Of a stretch of DNA of 64,000 nucleotides, positions 1 through 7,845 are shown in pieces; position 1 is the first letter of the stretch, and each line of letters begins with the position of its first letter. The position numbers and the translations under genes were made by a program. Origin of the DNA: Bacillota bacterium (lineage in GTDB: Bacteria; Bacillota_I; Bacilli_A; RF39; UBA660); the NCBI GenBank assembly GCA_021771185.1, contig JAETPN010000001.1, positions 192,366 to 256,365 on the forward strand, written 5' to 3'. Below the pieces are notes generated by a model. The model was not told the DNA's origin and searched no databases. It worked only from the letters and a program-made list of their open reading frames with translations.

Positions 1-23
1 TCTGCCTCATTGTGTGGTGTCAT
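1..23 (-). CDS. deoD: Probable purine nucleoside phosphorylase, first 7 codons only
   Basis: Seven codons read from the window edge: ATG then Thr-Pro-His-Asn-Glu-Ala, preceded by a strong GGAGGA ribosome binding site at 31-36. This N-terminus resembles that of DeoD-type purine nucleoside phosphorylases (TPH-x-x-A-K), which split purine (deoxy)nucleosides with phosphate. The nearby cytidine deaminase gene fits a salvage role. Seven residues are too few for proof, so the name is an inference; the rest of the gene lies outside the window. Confidence 0.4.
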
Positions 24-37
24 TTTCTTTTCCTCCT

Positions 38-517
38 TTATTTATACTTTTTAATTTCTTGCATGAATGAATCAAGATCATTAGGTTTAAAAAACTTTTT
101 TTCTAATACTAAACTTACCGTCCCATCTTTTGGTTTGATTAAAATCTTTTGTTCCGTGATCTTGACCTTTTGAACATCTTCCCATAAAAAGGATAATTTA
201 TGTTTATTTATCGTATCTTCAATATGGTTTTCATCAACAACAAGATGATGTTTTCCAAACGTCATTTGATCTTTCTCCATATGTTTTATGGAAGCTAAAA
301 TATAAAGTTTATTAATGATAAAAATCATTATTCCAAGGACGACTAGTATACATCCCAAAATGATCGTCATCACTTTTTGATTATTCATGAATACATTTAA
401 ATTAATTAAAATAAATAAAATAATAAAGACTAAAATACAAAAAAGATTTACTTTACGATGCTTTTTTTGTAAATATTTTTTTATATCTTGTTTTTTTATG
501 GTATAACTACATTTCAT
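38..517 (-). CDS. YcxB-like two-helix membrane protein
   Basis: A 159-residue protein with a basic N-terminus, two hydrophobic segments at about residues 24-43 and 50-71, and a cytoplasmic C-terminal half that alternates strands. The pattern of a membrane hairpin followed by a domain containing V-D-E-N-H-I and a strand ending near F-L-W-E-D-V is that of the YcxB-like family (PH-like fold). No catalytic residues are evident and the family's function is not established. It stands between the terminator after yqzL and the probable deoD start, with its stop codon next to the deoD ribosome binding site, so it may be cotranscribed with deoD. Confidence 0.6.
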   Translation of the reverse strand: MKCSYTIKKQDIKKYLQKKHRKVNLFCILVFIILFILINLNVFMNNQKVMTIILGCILVVLGIMIFIINKLYILASIKHMEKDQMTFGKHHLVVDENHIEDTINKHKLSFLWEDVQKVKITEQKILIKPKDGTVSLVLEKKFFKPNDLDSFMQEIKKYK

Positions 518-560
518 TCTATCACCTATTATTTATTATAATATAATTCATGATAGAAAG

Positions 561-600
561 CAAACAAACAAAAAGGAGTTAATCTTCCCTACTTAACTCC
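561..600 (-). terminator. Intrinsic terminator of the yqfC-era-yqzL cluster
   Basis: A perfect 8-bp stem (GGAGTTAA at 575-582 with TTAACTCC at 593-600) and a 10-nt loop. On the minus strand it is followed by a T-rich stretch interrupted by single Gs. It overlaps the last codons and stop of yqzL. Confidence 0.6.
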
Positions 601-677
601 TTCCATTTTAAATAATATTCAATTTTTCCCGTTGCTTTAAATAAGTTCCAACACATCTCACGTTGATGTTTTCTCAT
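579..677 (-). CDS. yqzL: YqzL-like small protein (32 aa)
   Basis: A 32-codon gene starting ATG at 677 behind an AGGTGAT site with 4-nt spacing, and ending TAA at 579-581. The protein has a basic N-terminus followed by C-W-N-L-F-K-A-T-G-K-I-E-Y-Y-L-K-W-K-E. This matches the YqzL-like family pattern (W-x-x-F-x-x-T-G-x-I-x-x-Y-L-x-x-K-E). In Bacillus subtilis yqzL lies directly after era, exactly as here, which makes the call firm despite the length. The function is unknown. It is the last gene of the cluster; its 3' end forms part of the terminator. Confidence 0.75.
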   Translation of the reverse strand: MRKHQREMCWNLFKATGKIEYYLKWKELSRED

Positions 678-715
678 AATATCACCTGTTATTATAGTGA
701 GATGAATTGCTGGTC

Positions 716-1600
716 TTATTCAAAATCACGAAATCCAAATTCTGACAAATATTGTTCTTTATCACGCCATTTTTTAATTGTTCGAACCGTTAAATCTAAA
801 TATACTTTTTTCTCTAATAATTGTTCTAACTCTTTACGTGCTCGAATTCCAATTTCCTTAATCTTAGATCCATGTGCGCCAATGATAATTCGTTTTAGTG
901 AATCACGATCTACAATAATAGATGCGTGAATCGTCATACTATTTGATCCTACTTCAACAGTTTCTACAAGACAAGTTACAGAATGCGGCACCTCTTGATG
1001 CGTTAATTCAAACACTTTTTCACGAATAATTTCAGCCATCATAAAATCGAGCGAACGATTGGTAATTTCATTTTCACCATAATACATCACTTGATCCGTT
1101 AGATAAGGTCGTATGGTTTTTAATAATTCATCTACATTTTTTTTCTTTAATCCCGAAAGTGGTACAATTTCTTTAAAATCATACAAATCTTTATATTCCA
1201 TGATCTTTTTTAAAATTTGTTCATGGGTAATTTGATCAATTTTATTTAAAACCAAAATCACAGGTTTATCTATTTCACGAAGACGATCTAAAACAAATTG
1301 ATCCCCAGAACCTAAACTCTTTGTAACATCAACAACAAATAAAATAACATCCACATCCATAAGTGCTCCATAAGCTTGTCTATTTAAATAATGTCCTAAT
1401 TTATGATTTGGCTTATGAATTCCTGGAGTATCTACAAATACCATTTGTGTATCTTTCGTTGTATAAATTCCCTGAATAATATTTCTTGTTGTTTGTGGTT
1501 TATCTGAAGTAATCGCCACTTTTTTCCCAACAATTGAATTAATTAAGGTAGACTTCCCTACATTGGGTCTTCCAATCACACTAATAAATCCTGATCTCAT
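716..1600 (-). CDS. era: GTPase Era
   Basis: Essential Ras-like GTPase that binds the 3' end of 16S rRNA and helps mature the 30S subunit. The sequence shows G1 G-R-P-N-V-G-K-S at residues 10-17, DTPG at 57-60, NKID at 119-122, and a C-terminal type II KH domain with G-A-H-G-S-K-I-K-E-I-G at 241-251. The length of 294 aa is normal. The start has a GAGGGAG site upstream and overlaps the stop of cdd by 4 nt, pointing to translational coupling. The order cdd-era-yqzL is the Bacillus order. Confidence 0.97.
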   Translation of the reverse strand: MRSGFISVIGRPNVGKSTLINSIVGKKVAITSDKPQTTRNIIQGIYTTKDTQMVFVDTPGIHKPNHKLGHYLNRQAYGALMDVDVILFVVDVTKSLGSGDQFVLDRLREIDKPVILVLNKIDQITHEQILKKIMEYKDLYDFKEIVPLSGLKKKNVDELLKTIRPYLTDQVMYYGENEITNRSLDFMMAEIIREKVFELTHQEVPHSVTCLVETVEVGSNSMTIHASIIVDRDSLKRIIIGAHGSKIKEIGIRARKELEQLLEKKVYLDLTVRTIKKWRDKEQYLSEFGFRDFE

Positions 1601-1983
1601 TTTAAGTCTCCCTCATCAAATGGATAGGGACAAAGTTCTTTTACCGTAAATGTTTTTTTCTCTCCCTGATTATTATGGCAAGTAATAAGTGCATCATCCT
1701 TAAAGAATTCACGGATCACTTGTCTACAAGCAAAACAACAAGTACTTATTTTTTCTTGATCAACCATAATATCTAATGCTTTAAAATCTTCTTTTTGATA
1801 TCCTTGTGATACCCCATTTACAATCGCACTTCTTTCTGCACAAATGGTTGCGCCATAACTTGCATTTTCAACGTTTACCCCATGCACTTCTGTTCCATCC
1901 ATCATAGTAATAATACAAGCGACTGGAAAATGAGAATATGGACTATAACTATTTTTTAATAATTGTTTTAATTTTTCTTCCAT
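1597..1983 (-). CDS. cdd: Cytidine deaminase
   Basis: Homotetrameric zinc enzyme that deaminates cytidine and deoxycytidine in pyrimidine salvage. The zinc site is visible as C-A-E (residues 48-50, Glu50 being the proton shuttle) and the pair Cys83/Cys86. The usual Pro before the second motif (P-C-x-x-C) is Cys here, giving C-C-F-A-C; this mild deviation should not remove a ligand. At 128 aa it is a standard short-form enzyme. It overlaps era by 4 nt and lies 9 nt after dgkA. Confidence 0.95.
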   Translation of the reverse strand: MEEKLKQLLKNSYSPYSHFPVACIITMMDGTEVHGVNVENASYGATICAERSAIVNGVSQGYQKEDFKALDIMVDQEKISTCCFACRQVIREFFKDDALITCHNNQGEKKTFTVKELCPYPFDEGDLK

Positions 1984-1992
1984 ACATGCTCC

Positions 1993-2388
1993 TTAAAATA
2001 ATGCGATCAATTTAGGGATAAAGATAAAACAAGCAGCTACAAAGGCAATCATCGCATATACCCCACTTGCGGCACTTCCTGTATCTTTTGCGATTTTAGC
2101 CAGTGGATGAATTTCTGGAGAAGCAAGATCAACTACAGCTTCAATGGCGGTATTTAATAATTCAATAGCTAACATAATACCTAGACCTAAAATACAAAAC
2201 GCCCATTCAAAAGGATTAAGCTTCACAAAAATTCCTAAGCCAATAACAAAAATACTTAAGAATAAATGTAAGGTCATACTTTGTTCATATCGATAAGCAT
2301 ATACTAAACCTTCCCACGAATATTTAAAACTTTTAAAGAAACGTTTTATACCAAATTGTTTATTTCTCCCTTTTGATTCCGTACTCAT
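1993..2388 (-). CDS. dgkA: Undecaprenol/diacylglycerol kinase
   Basis: Small integral membrane kinase of the DgkA family; Gram-positive members mainly phosphorylate undecaprenol to replenish the wall lipid carrier. Three membrane helices are visible at about 41-57, 60-85 and 107-128. The conserved E-L-L-N-T-A-I-E-A-V-V-D helix is at 76-87 and A-K-D-T-G-S-A-A at 100-107. The length of 131 aa is typical. Its start lies 29 nt inside the 3' end of ybeY, so the two genes are probably coupled. This cluster position is conserved in Bacillus. Confidence 0.93.
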   Translation of the reverse strand: MSTESKGRNKQFGIKRFFKSFKYSWEGLVYAYRYEQSMTLHLFLSIFVIGLGIFVKLNPFEWAFCILGLGIMLAIELLNTAIEAVVDLASPEIHPLAKIAKDTGSAASGVYAMIAFVAACFIFIPKLIALF

Positions 2389-2812
2389 TTAAAATCATCT
2401 CCTGTCTTTCAAACATTATTTTTTCTTCTTCTTTTTCCATATGATCATAACCTAAAAGATGTAAAAAGCCATGAATTGCTAAAAAGCACAATTCTCTTTT
2501 TAAACTATGTTCATATTCTTCTGCTTGTATCTTTGCTTGATCTATAGAAATATAAATATCACCTAAAATACGACCATATTCCGTTTCTATGACTCCATTA
2601 TCTTCTAAAGCAAAGGTAATAACGTCCGTTGGTCGATCCACATGACGATATTCTTTATTTAACGCATGAATATATGCGTTATCTACTAAAATAACATTAA
2701 ATATGACATTAGAAACTTTTTCTTTTTTTGTCGCATAGTCTAATAGATCAGGTAATATTTTTATTTCTTCCAATTCTTCGTTCGTCTCATTGATTACTTC
2801 AATTTGATTCAT
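2360..2812 (-). CDS. ybeY: Endoribonuclease YbeY (rRNA maturation)
   Basis: Zinc-dependent RNase needed for 16S rRNA 3' processing and 70S quality control. The zinc motif H-G-x-L-H-L-x-G-Y-D-H is present in full near residues 114-124 of the 150-aa protein. I chose the ATG at 2812 because GGAGG lies 5 nt before it; a GTG at 2824 in the same frame would put the ribosome binding site inside the gene. It follows the VanZ-like gene directly and its 3' end overlaps dgkA by 29 nt. Confidence 0.93.
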   Translation of the reverse strand: MNQIEVINETNEELEEIKILPDLLDYATKKEKVSNVIFNVILVDNAYIHALNKEYRHVDRPTDVITFALEDNGVIETEYGRILGDIYISIDQAKIQAEEYEHSLKRELCFLAIHGFLHLLGYDHMEKEEEKIMFERQEMILNEYGIKREK

Positions 2813-2823
2813 GTATGCCTCCA

Positions 2824-3435
2824 CTAAATTCCTGACTCAATAATTACATATAAATACATAACAATCAAGATCAAAACAATTATCATTATTATATTATAAA
2901 AAATTGTTTTTTTCAATACACGAGGAAGGTGCTCCTTCATTTTGTGAATCAAGCGATATACATAAAATCCACAAACACCACCAATAATGTTTAACATAAT
3001 ATCATCAACATCAAACACTCTTCCAATCGTAAGCTGTGTTGTTTCAATGCAAACAGATGTAATCATAGATAACAAGAATATTGTACTTGGTTTCTCTAAT
3101 GTTAAAAGGTATGATACAAAGAAACCAAACGGTAAAAACATAATCATATTGCCAATAACATTTTTAAAAAACAAGCTACTACCAATCTCATATCGAAACA
3201 TTTCTTGAAATGGTATAAAGTTCGAAGTAGACCAACTGACATCTTGAAAAGTAACCACATGGAACAAACATAGAATGTAAATAATAAAGCCCAAAACCAT
3301 TAAATCTTTATATAGATAAAAAGGCTCCTTGTTTTTGAGAATATAAACAACGCGCATAGAAATTAAGATGGTTGTAAAAATTAAAACCATTGGCCATACA
3401 TTTTCAAATATATTCACAATTGTTGTTCCTATCAT
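2824..3435 (-). CDS. VanZ-like membrane protein
   Basis: A 203-residue protein with five or six hydrophobic helices and the VanZ signature: N-F-I-P-F near residue 72, N-V-I-G-N-M-I-M-F-L-P-F-G-F near 92-105, E-T-T-Q near 131-134, and D-V-D-D-I-M-L-N-I-I-G-G near 142-153. VanZ relatives include the teicoplanin-resistance accessory protein, but most are uncharacterised. In related Bacillota phoH and pgpH occupy this stretch between yqfD and ybeY; here only this gene does. Its TAG lies inside the ybeY leader. A resistance role is not supported by context. Confidence 0.8.
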   Translation of the reverse strand: MIGTTIVNIFENVWPMVLIFTTILISMRVVYILKNKEPFYLYKDLMVLGFIIYILCLFHVVTFQDVSWSTSNFIPFQEMFRYEIGSSLFFKNVIGNMIMFLPFGFFVSYLLTLEKPSTIFLLSMITSVCIETTQLTIGRVFDVDDIMLNIIGGVCGFYVYRLIHKMKEHLPRVLKKTIFYNIIMIIVLILIVMYLYVIIESGI

Positions 3436-3437
3436 AA

Positions 3438-4628
3438 CTATTCCTCCACTGGTTTTTCTGGCTCCTCTATAATATCACTATAAGCAGTAATATCTTCATA
3501 CACCGAAAAAAACACATCTACTACTATTTTACTATTTCTCATGTCAACTTTCAAATTTTTTTGACCAATTATGTATTCTTTTTTGTCTAGTTTACTCTCA
3601 ATTTTCTTTTTAGCCAGAAGAATTGCTTGATTTAGTGCCTCTTCTTCACTATAAGTAACATCTTTTTTAATCACCTCTTTTTGGTGTTCTTTTACCAAAG
3701 CAATGGGTAACAATGGATGACTTAACATCTTCTTTTCTTTCCGCTCCACCTGTTTGAAGGGATGAAAATTAAAAATTTCAAAACGTTGATTTAAGAATTT
3801 AAAAGTATACACAGTCTTTTCTTTTCCAGTATAAGTTTTCTCATGATATTCATAAGGTAATTCTACATTTGTTTGGTACCATACTTCACCATAAACTTTC
3901 CCATCTGCCCCTGTTTTATTTTTAGATTCTTCGTTTAGCTTAATATCACCACTAATAATAACATCCCCAGGACTCACGTAAGTATTCAATTCTCGAACAA
4001 TTTCACCTCTAGAAGCTTCAATATATTTTATTGTCGCATGTTTTTTCGCCACAATATTTCGAATGGGAATCTCTTTTTTTTGCTCATTTAATTTACGCTC
4101 TTCAACACGTACAATATATTTTGTTCCAACAATCTCAATTTCTAACCATTCTAGCTCATTCTTATGTTCCTCTAAAAGTTGTTTTTTTATCTTCTGGAGT
4201 TCATGATAACTTTTTTTAAAAGCTTTAGGTTTCACCCCAACATTTTCTAGTTCTTGTTGTAACATGGTGCGAAGTTCTGAATCATTATGAATAATTTCAA
4301 TTTGAAACATCACATGAGATAACAGAAATAATAAAAGTAAACCTACACAAATACTTCCAATTAAAATACGATTTTTTAAAGTCACCCTCTTTATTTTAAT
4401 CGCACCATAATAATCGACCACATCAATCTCATAGATTGTTTTAATCGCCATAATATGATCTAACTCATCTTTGTTTACTTTTAATAAAATTTCATTATAA
4501 TGAGGCCTTTTTACCTCTAATAAATCAATATGCGCTCGTACTAAACGATGAAGAAATCGTTCGATATTTTTTCCTGTAACTTTAATCATGACTGTACTTC
4601 TGAATTTATCAAAAAATTTATTTTTCAC
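3438..4628 (-). CDS. yqfD: Sporulation-associated membrane protein YqfD
   Basis: Member of the YqfD family, made under sigma-E in Bacillus; its partner YqfC is adjacent here. From the chosen start, a soluble N-terminal domain (V-T-G-K-N-I-E-R) is followed by one strong membrane helix at about residues 88-112 and a long, probably extracytoplasmic domain with the family motif R-N-I-V-A-K-K-H-A-T-I. I chose the GTG at 4628, with GGTGAT upstream, because it gives M-K-N-K-F-F, close to the Bacillus N-terminus. An ATG at 4724 would add 32 codons running through a terminator-like hairpin and a promoter. The length is then 396 aa, near the usual size. Confidence 0.85.
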   Translation of the reverse strand: MKNKFFDKFRSTVMIKVTGKNIERFLHRLVRAHIDLLEVKRPHYNEILLKVNKDELDHIMAIKTIYEIDVVDYYGAIKIKRVTLKNRILIGSICVGLLLLFLLSHVMFQIEIIHNDSELRTMLQQELENVGVKPKAFKKSYHELQKIKKQLLEEHKNELEWLEIEIVGTKYIVRVEERKLNEQKKEIPIRNIVAKKHATIKYIEASRGEIVRELNTYVSPGDVIISGDIKLNEESKNKTGADGKVYGEVWYQTNVELPYEYHEKTYTGKEKTVYTFKFLNQRFEIFNFHPFKQVERKEKKMLSHPLLPIALVKEHQKEVIKKDVTYSEEEALNQAILLAKKKIESKLDKKEYIIGQKNLKVDMRNSKIVVDVFFSVYEDITAYSDIIEEPEKPVEE

Positions 4629-4648
4629 TAGTATCACCGTCTCTATAC

Positions 4649-4677
4649 ATTGTACGAGGAAATGATTCAAATTATGA
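4649..4677 (-). promoter_or_regulatory. Sigma-E-like promoter for yqfD
   Basis: On the minus strand TCATAAT (4671-4677) is followed after exactly 14 nt by CGTACAAT (4649-4656). The established sigma-E consensus is KMATATT-N14-CATACAHT, so this is 6 of 7 and 7 of 8 matches. A sigma-A reading (TTGAAT at 4665-4670, 17 nt, TATAGA at 4642-4647) overlaps it. Known sigma-E control of yqfD in Bacillus favours the first reading; activity is inferred. Confidence 0.5.
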
Positions 4678-4703
4678 AAAAACACTTCATTCCAAAGTGT
4701 TTT
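4675..4703 (-). terminator. Terminator-like hairpin between yqfC and yqfD
   Basis: A 9-bp stem AAAACACTT (4679-4687) with AAGTGTTTT (4695-4703), 7-nt loop, followed by further Ts on the minus strand. It starts at the yqfC stop codon and would separate yqfC transcription from yqfD. Confidence 0.6.
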
Positions 4704-4941
4704 AACGAAACTCCAAACTATCAATTTCTCCAGATACTAAAACTTCATCGACCATCAATCTAGAAACCACTAATTTTTTTCCTTTAATAACCAAAGTCTT
4801 TCCATCATAACGAATCATAACTTTCGTAGAATCAAAATGTCCAATGGATTCATAATTGATAATATTAATTTGCCCCTTTACAATATTTATTTGAAATTGT
4901 TCATCCAATAAATAAGAACGAAATTGATTTAGTAGTTTCAT
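4702..4941 (-). CDS. yqfC: YabP/YqfC family sporulation protein
   Basis: A 79-residue protein almost entirely made of short alternating strands, with N-Y-E-S-I-G-H-F in the first half and V-I-K-G-K-K-L-V-V and V-L-V-S-G-E-I-D in the second. That is the YabP/YqfC pattern. In Bacillus yqfC is in the sigma-E regulon and lies directly before yqfD, as here. The start has GGTGAT with 4-nt spacing. A CATAAAAT sequence at 4957-4964 (minus strand) resembles a sigma-E -10 element, but no good -35 accompanies it. Function in spore formation is taken from the family. Confidence 0.8.
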   Translation of the reverse strand: MKLLNQFRSYLLDEQFQINIVKGQINIINYESIGHFDSTKVMIRYDGKTLVIKGKKLVVSRLMVDEVLVSGEIDSLEFR

Positions 4942-4983
4942 AACATCACCTAATGTATTTTATGCGAAAAATTTTTCTTTAGA

Positions 4984-5008
4984 AACAAAAAAAGGCATTA
5001 CTGCCTTT
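4984..5008 (-). terminator. Terminator of the HerA-type ATPase gene
   Basis: Stem AAAGGCA (4991-4997) with TGCCTTT (5002-5008), 4-nt loop, followed by seven Ts on the minus strand; it overlaps the stop codon. Confidence 0.85.
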
Positions 5009-6770
5009 CTATAAACCAAATAGTGCTTACATCGCAACTACTACTTGATGGTGCTGGATTTGGCTTATCAAATTGGATAACTACAGGTACTTTAAATCCA
5101 CTACCAAAAGCAACACAGGTTCCAGGTTGTAAGATACGAAGTTTTTTAATAATTTCTTCGGTTACGTTAGGAACCATTTCACGAATATAGGAAACATCTT
5201 TTGGATGCATCATTTTTAAAATTAAGAAATTACTACATTGTGATAAAGCAGTTTCTGATAATTCACTAGGTCGTTGGGAGATCATTCCAAGAAGTACCCC
5301 ATATTTACGTCCTTCTTTGGTAATACGTTCGAAAATATTATAACCTAGTATTTCAATATCATTATCATTTTGAACATAACGGTGTGCTTCTTCTAAAACA
5401 ATATTAAATGGCATTCTTGTTCCTTTCGCAACATCTTTATTATAATCAAATAATAATTTAGAGAAAATTTTAGTTAAATTTTTTGCAAGTCGATCATCAA
5501 CATAGTTAATATTAAAATTAATGATTTGAGCTTTTTTACCACTATCTGCGGTCATTAGTTTTTTAATATATTGTTCTCTTGTAATAAAATCGGGATAATC
5601 AAAATATTCAGCATAATTACTATTTAATAGAGATTGTAAACGTACTCTTAAAATATTGGAACTGTCAAATATTTTTTCACTTTTTAAAGATCCTTCTGAA
5701 ATAAGTGCAAAATCAAATGCGTCTTTTAAATCATTTAATGAATATTTAAATGTTCCATCTGGCAAGGACAGTTCTAACTCATCATTTAAGAAAGATTCCA
5801 TAAAGGTGGTAACTAATTCCATCTCTCTAATTTTACCTGTTTGGTCAATTAATAAACATTGTTTTAAGCTTCTTGTATAACCTGGTTGATAAATTTCTGT
5901 TTCTAGGTTTAATTCTGAAGTATTATAATGCGATAGCACAGAAAAAATTTGATCACGAATTTGAGCTGCGCCGCGCCCACTCGATAAAATATCTAAAATC
6001 GCACGTGCGATAATATCATTTTTATGTTTGATAACCATACTTTCTTCACGGGCAAAAATGGTCACGAGTTTTAGGGCTTTTTCAATAATTGGTAATTGTG
6101 CAGGACTTTCTACTCCTAGTAGTAAAGCGATATCATCTACCGTTAGTAACCAAAGAGGAATTCGAATAATTTCAGAATCTGAAAAATTGGTATTTGTTGT
6201 ATAGGCTTTAAAACTAATACCTGGAGTTACTTTTCCAATGTCTTTAAAGGCACTGTGATATTCACCGTAAGCATCAAAGATAAAGAAACTAGCACGATAT
6301 GGAATAGAATGGGTACGTGTAAAAAGATTTTGAATCATACGAGCAACACTCCAAGATTTACCACTACCACTATTTCCAAATACCGCAAAATGATTTGCGA
6401 AAAAATCATTTAAACGAACACCTAATTTAATTCCTGGATAAATAGGACTCATGCCTAAATATAAATCTCGATTTTCTTTAAATTCGGGAATTCCAATGAT
6501 TAAAGGAATTTTTTCATTAGAAACGACACGAACAGTTGCGCCAAAGGAAGGTTTACGAATAACACCACCAACAAAACGGTCCCCAATAAATTCTCCAATT
6601 AAGTTCACATGAGCTATACCATCCTTAATATGGATGACTTCTCCAACCACCATTTTATCTGAATCCTCAAACACTAAATGATGGTTTGCGAGTGTCTGCA
6701 CTTTTAATACTTCTGGATTTAATGTAACAAGGACAATGTTTTCCTCAATTCCTGAAATTTTACCTAACAT
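4998..6770 (-). CDS. HerA-type hexameric ATPase (DUF87)
   Basis: A 590-residue motor of the HerA/FtsK superfamily. The first 110 residues form a beta-rich HAS-barrel-like domain. Walker A G-N-S-G-S-G-K-S is at 132-139, Walker B I-V-L-E-E-A-H at 457-463, and the sensor/arginine stretch K-E-G-R-K-Y-G...S-Q-R-P-S-E at about 485-503. Archaeal HerA works with the nuclease NurA in end resection, and some bacterial relatives pair with nucleases or Sir2 proteins in phage defence. No such partner is adjacent. It is monocistronic, with an AGGAGGG site before the start. The precise role is unknown. Confidence 0.85.
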   Translation of the reverse strand: MLGKISGIEENIVLVTLNPEVLKVQTLANHHLVFEDSDKMVVGEVIHIKDGIAHVNLIGEFIGDRFVGGVIRKPSFGATVRVVSNEKIPLIIGIPEFKENRDLYLGMSPIYPGIKLGVRLNDFFANHFAVFGNSGSGKSWSVARMIQNLFTRTHSIPYRASFFIFDAYGEYHSAFKDIGKVTPGISFKAYTTNTNFSDSEIIRIPLWLLTVDDIALLLGVESPAQLPIIEKALKLVTIFAREESMVIKHKNDIIARAILDILSSGRGAAQIRDQIFSVLSHYNTSELNLETEIYQPGYTRSLKQCLLIDQTGKIREMELVTTFMESFLNDELELSLPDGTFKYSLNDLKDAFDFALISEGSLKSEKIFDSSNILRVRLQSLLNSNYAEYFDYPDFITREQYIKKLMTADSGKKAQIINFNINYVDDRLAKNLTKIFSKLLFDYNKDVAKGTRMPFNIVLEEAHRYVQNDNDIEILGYNIFERITKEGRKYGVLLGMISQRPSELSETALSQCSNFLILKMMHPKDVSYIREMVPNVTEEIIKKLRILQPGTCVAFGSGFKVPVVIQFDKPNPAPSSSSCDVSTIWFIERQ

Positions 6771-6810
6771 AATATCCCTCCTTATTATAATTTTATTATA
6801 CCTATATTTT

Positions 6811-6843
6811 AAGAAAAATAAAAGAGTTTAGAAAAAACTCTTT
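6811..6843 (-). terminator. Terminator of yqeG-yqeH
   Basis: Stem AAAGAGTTT (6821-6829) with AAACTCTTT (6835-6843), 5-nt loop; on the minus strand TATTTTTCTT follows. It lies just after the yqeH stop. Confidence 0.8.
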
Positions 6844-6855
6844 CAAAAAATCATT

Positions 6856-7845
6856 TTATTTTCCAATTAAGGAATCCCTTGTATAAATATGAACCTTAGG
6901 ATTGATATCAATATTAATATGACAAGGTTTCATTACACGTATAAAACCTAGACCTACAATCACAAGATCCGTATTTGGCTTTTCAATGTAAAATGTTTTT
7001 ATTTCATGTTTTGTTTCCACGGTTTTAAATACTCTATCTATTTTTAACTGATTTGACATGTAAAAAGTTAAGTTCGTTTGATCTTTGATATATAAATTAA
7101 AAATAGAATCTACAATCATTGTTTGAGGTACTTTGATTTGATAAGTCATCGCTTTAATTTCTTTTTTAGAAATTATTTTTTTTAACTCTTTCGTTTCTAA
7201 ATAATCAACAATATTCCCCTCTTCTAGTAATCCTGGTGTATCTAATAACGTTAAGTTTTCCGTACATGGAACTTCTAAAATATCTAAAGTAGTCGACGTT
7301 AACATGCTTGTTGTAAGTTCTAAAGATGAATCACTATAATGTTTTAAAATAGTATTAATCATCGTTGATTTACCTGCATTTGTAAATCCAACAACATAAA
7401 CATTTTTAGAAACTTGATGTTTTTCTATCGAAAACATTAATTCATCTAAATTGATATTCTTTGTACTACTAATTAACACTTTATCTACAAATTTAACGTT
7501 ATATTTATCAATATACTCTAGTAAATATTTATCTTGAATAGAACGTGGAAGTAAATCCCTTTTTGTTAAAACCAGTAAAATAGGATTATGAATATTTTCT
7601 TTGATCATATCTAAATTTTCAGGTAAATTTAAAAGATCTAATACTAATACTACTAAATCATTTGTTTGATCAATGTTTTTTAAAATAGGCAGAAAATCTG
7701 TGTTTTGTTTCCTTACCTTTTGATATTCATTATAATGTTTAATTCTAAAACAACGTTCACAAAATTCACCTTGTTCTTTTACATAACCTTCCATCGTTGG
7801 ATCCGTATTTTGTAAAACAACCCCACATCCTTTACATTTCATCAT
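6856..7845 (-). CDS. yqeH: Ribosome biogenesis GTPase YqeH
   Basis: Circularly permuted GTPase required for 30S subunit assembly. The N-terminus has a treble-clef zinc finger (C-K-G-C at 4-7 and C-E-R-C at 29-32). The G4 element T-K-R-D (94-97) comes before G1 G-F-T-N-A-G-K-S (153-160), followed by D-T-P-G in the second half; this is the permuted order. A YqeH-type C-terminal domain follows. The length of 329 aa is somewhat short for the family. It overlaps yqeG by 14 nt, the same neighbour as in Bacillus, although aroE and nadD do not follow. Confidence 0.93.
   Translation of the reverse strand: MMKCKGCGVVLQNTDPTMEGYVKEQGEFCERCFRIKHYNEYQKVRKQNTDFLPILKNIDQTNDLVVLVLDLLNLPENLDMIKENIHNPILLVLTKRDLLPRSIQDKYLLEYIDKYNVKFVDKVLISSTKNINLDELMFSIEKHQVSKNVYVVGFTNAGKSTMINTILKHYSDSSLELTTSMLTSTTLDILEVPCTENLTLLDTPGLLEEGNIVDYLETKELKKIISKKEIKAMTYQIKVPQTMIVDSIFNLYIKDQTNLTFYMSNQLKIDRVFKTVETKHEIKTFYIEKPNTDLVIVGLGFIRVMKPCHINIDINPKVHIYTRDSLIGK

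Noticed and set aside
663-929. Plus-strand frame of 88 codons opposite era
   Set aside because: Shadow of the era coding region with no ribosome binding site or recognisable product.
4629-4724. Longer yqfD starting at ATG 4724
   Set aside because: It would overlap yqfC and translate through a terminator hairpin and a promoter; the GTG at 4628 has GGTGAT upstream and gives the family-like N-terminus.
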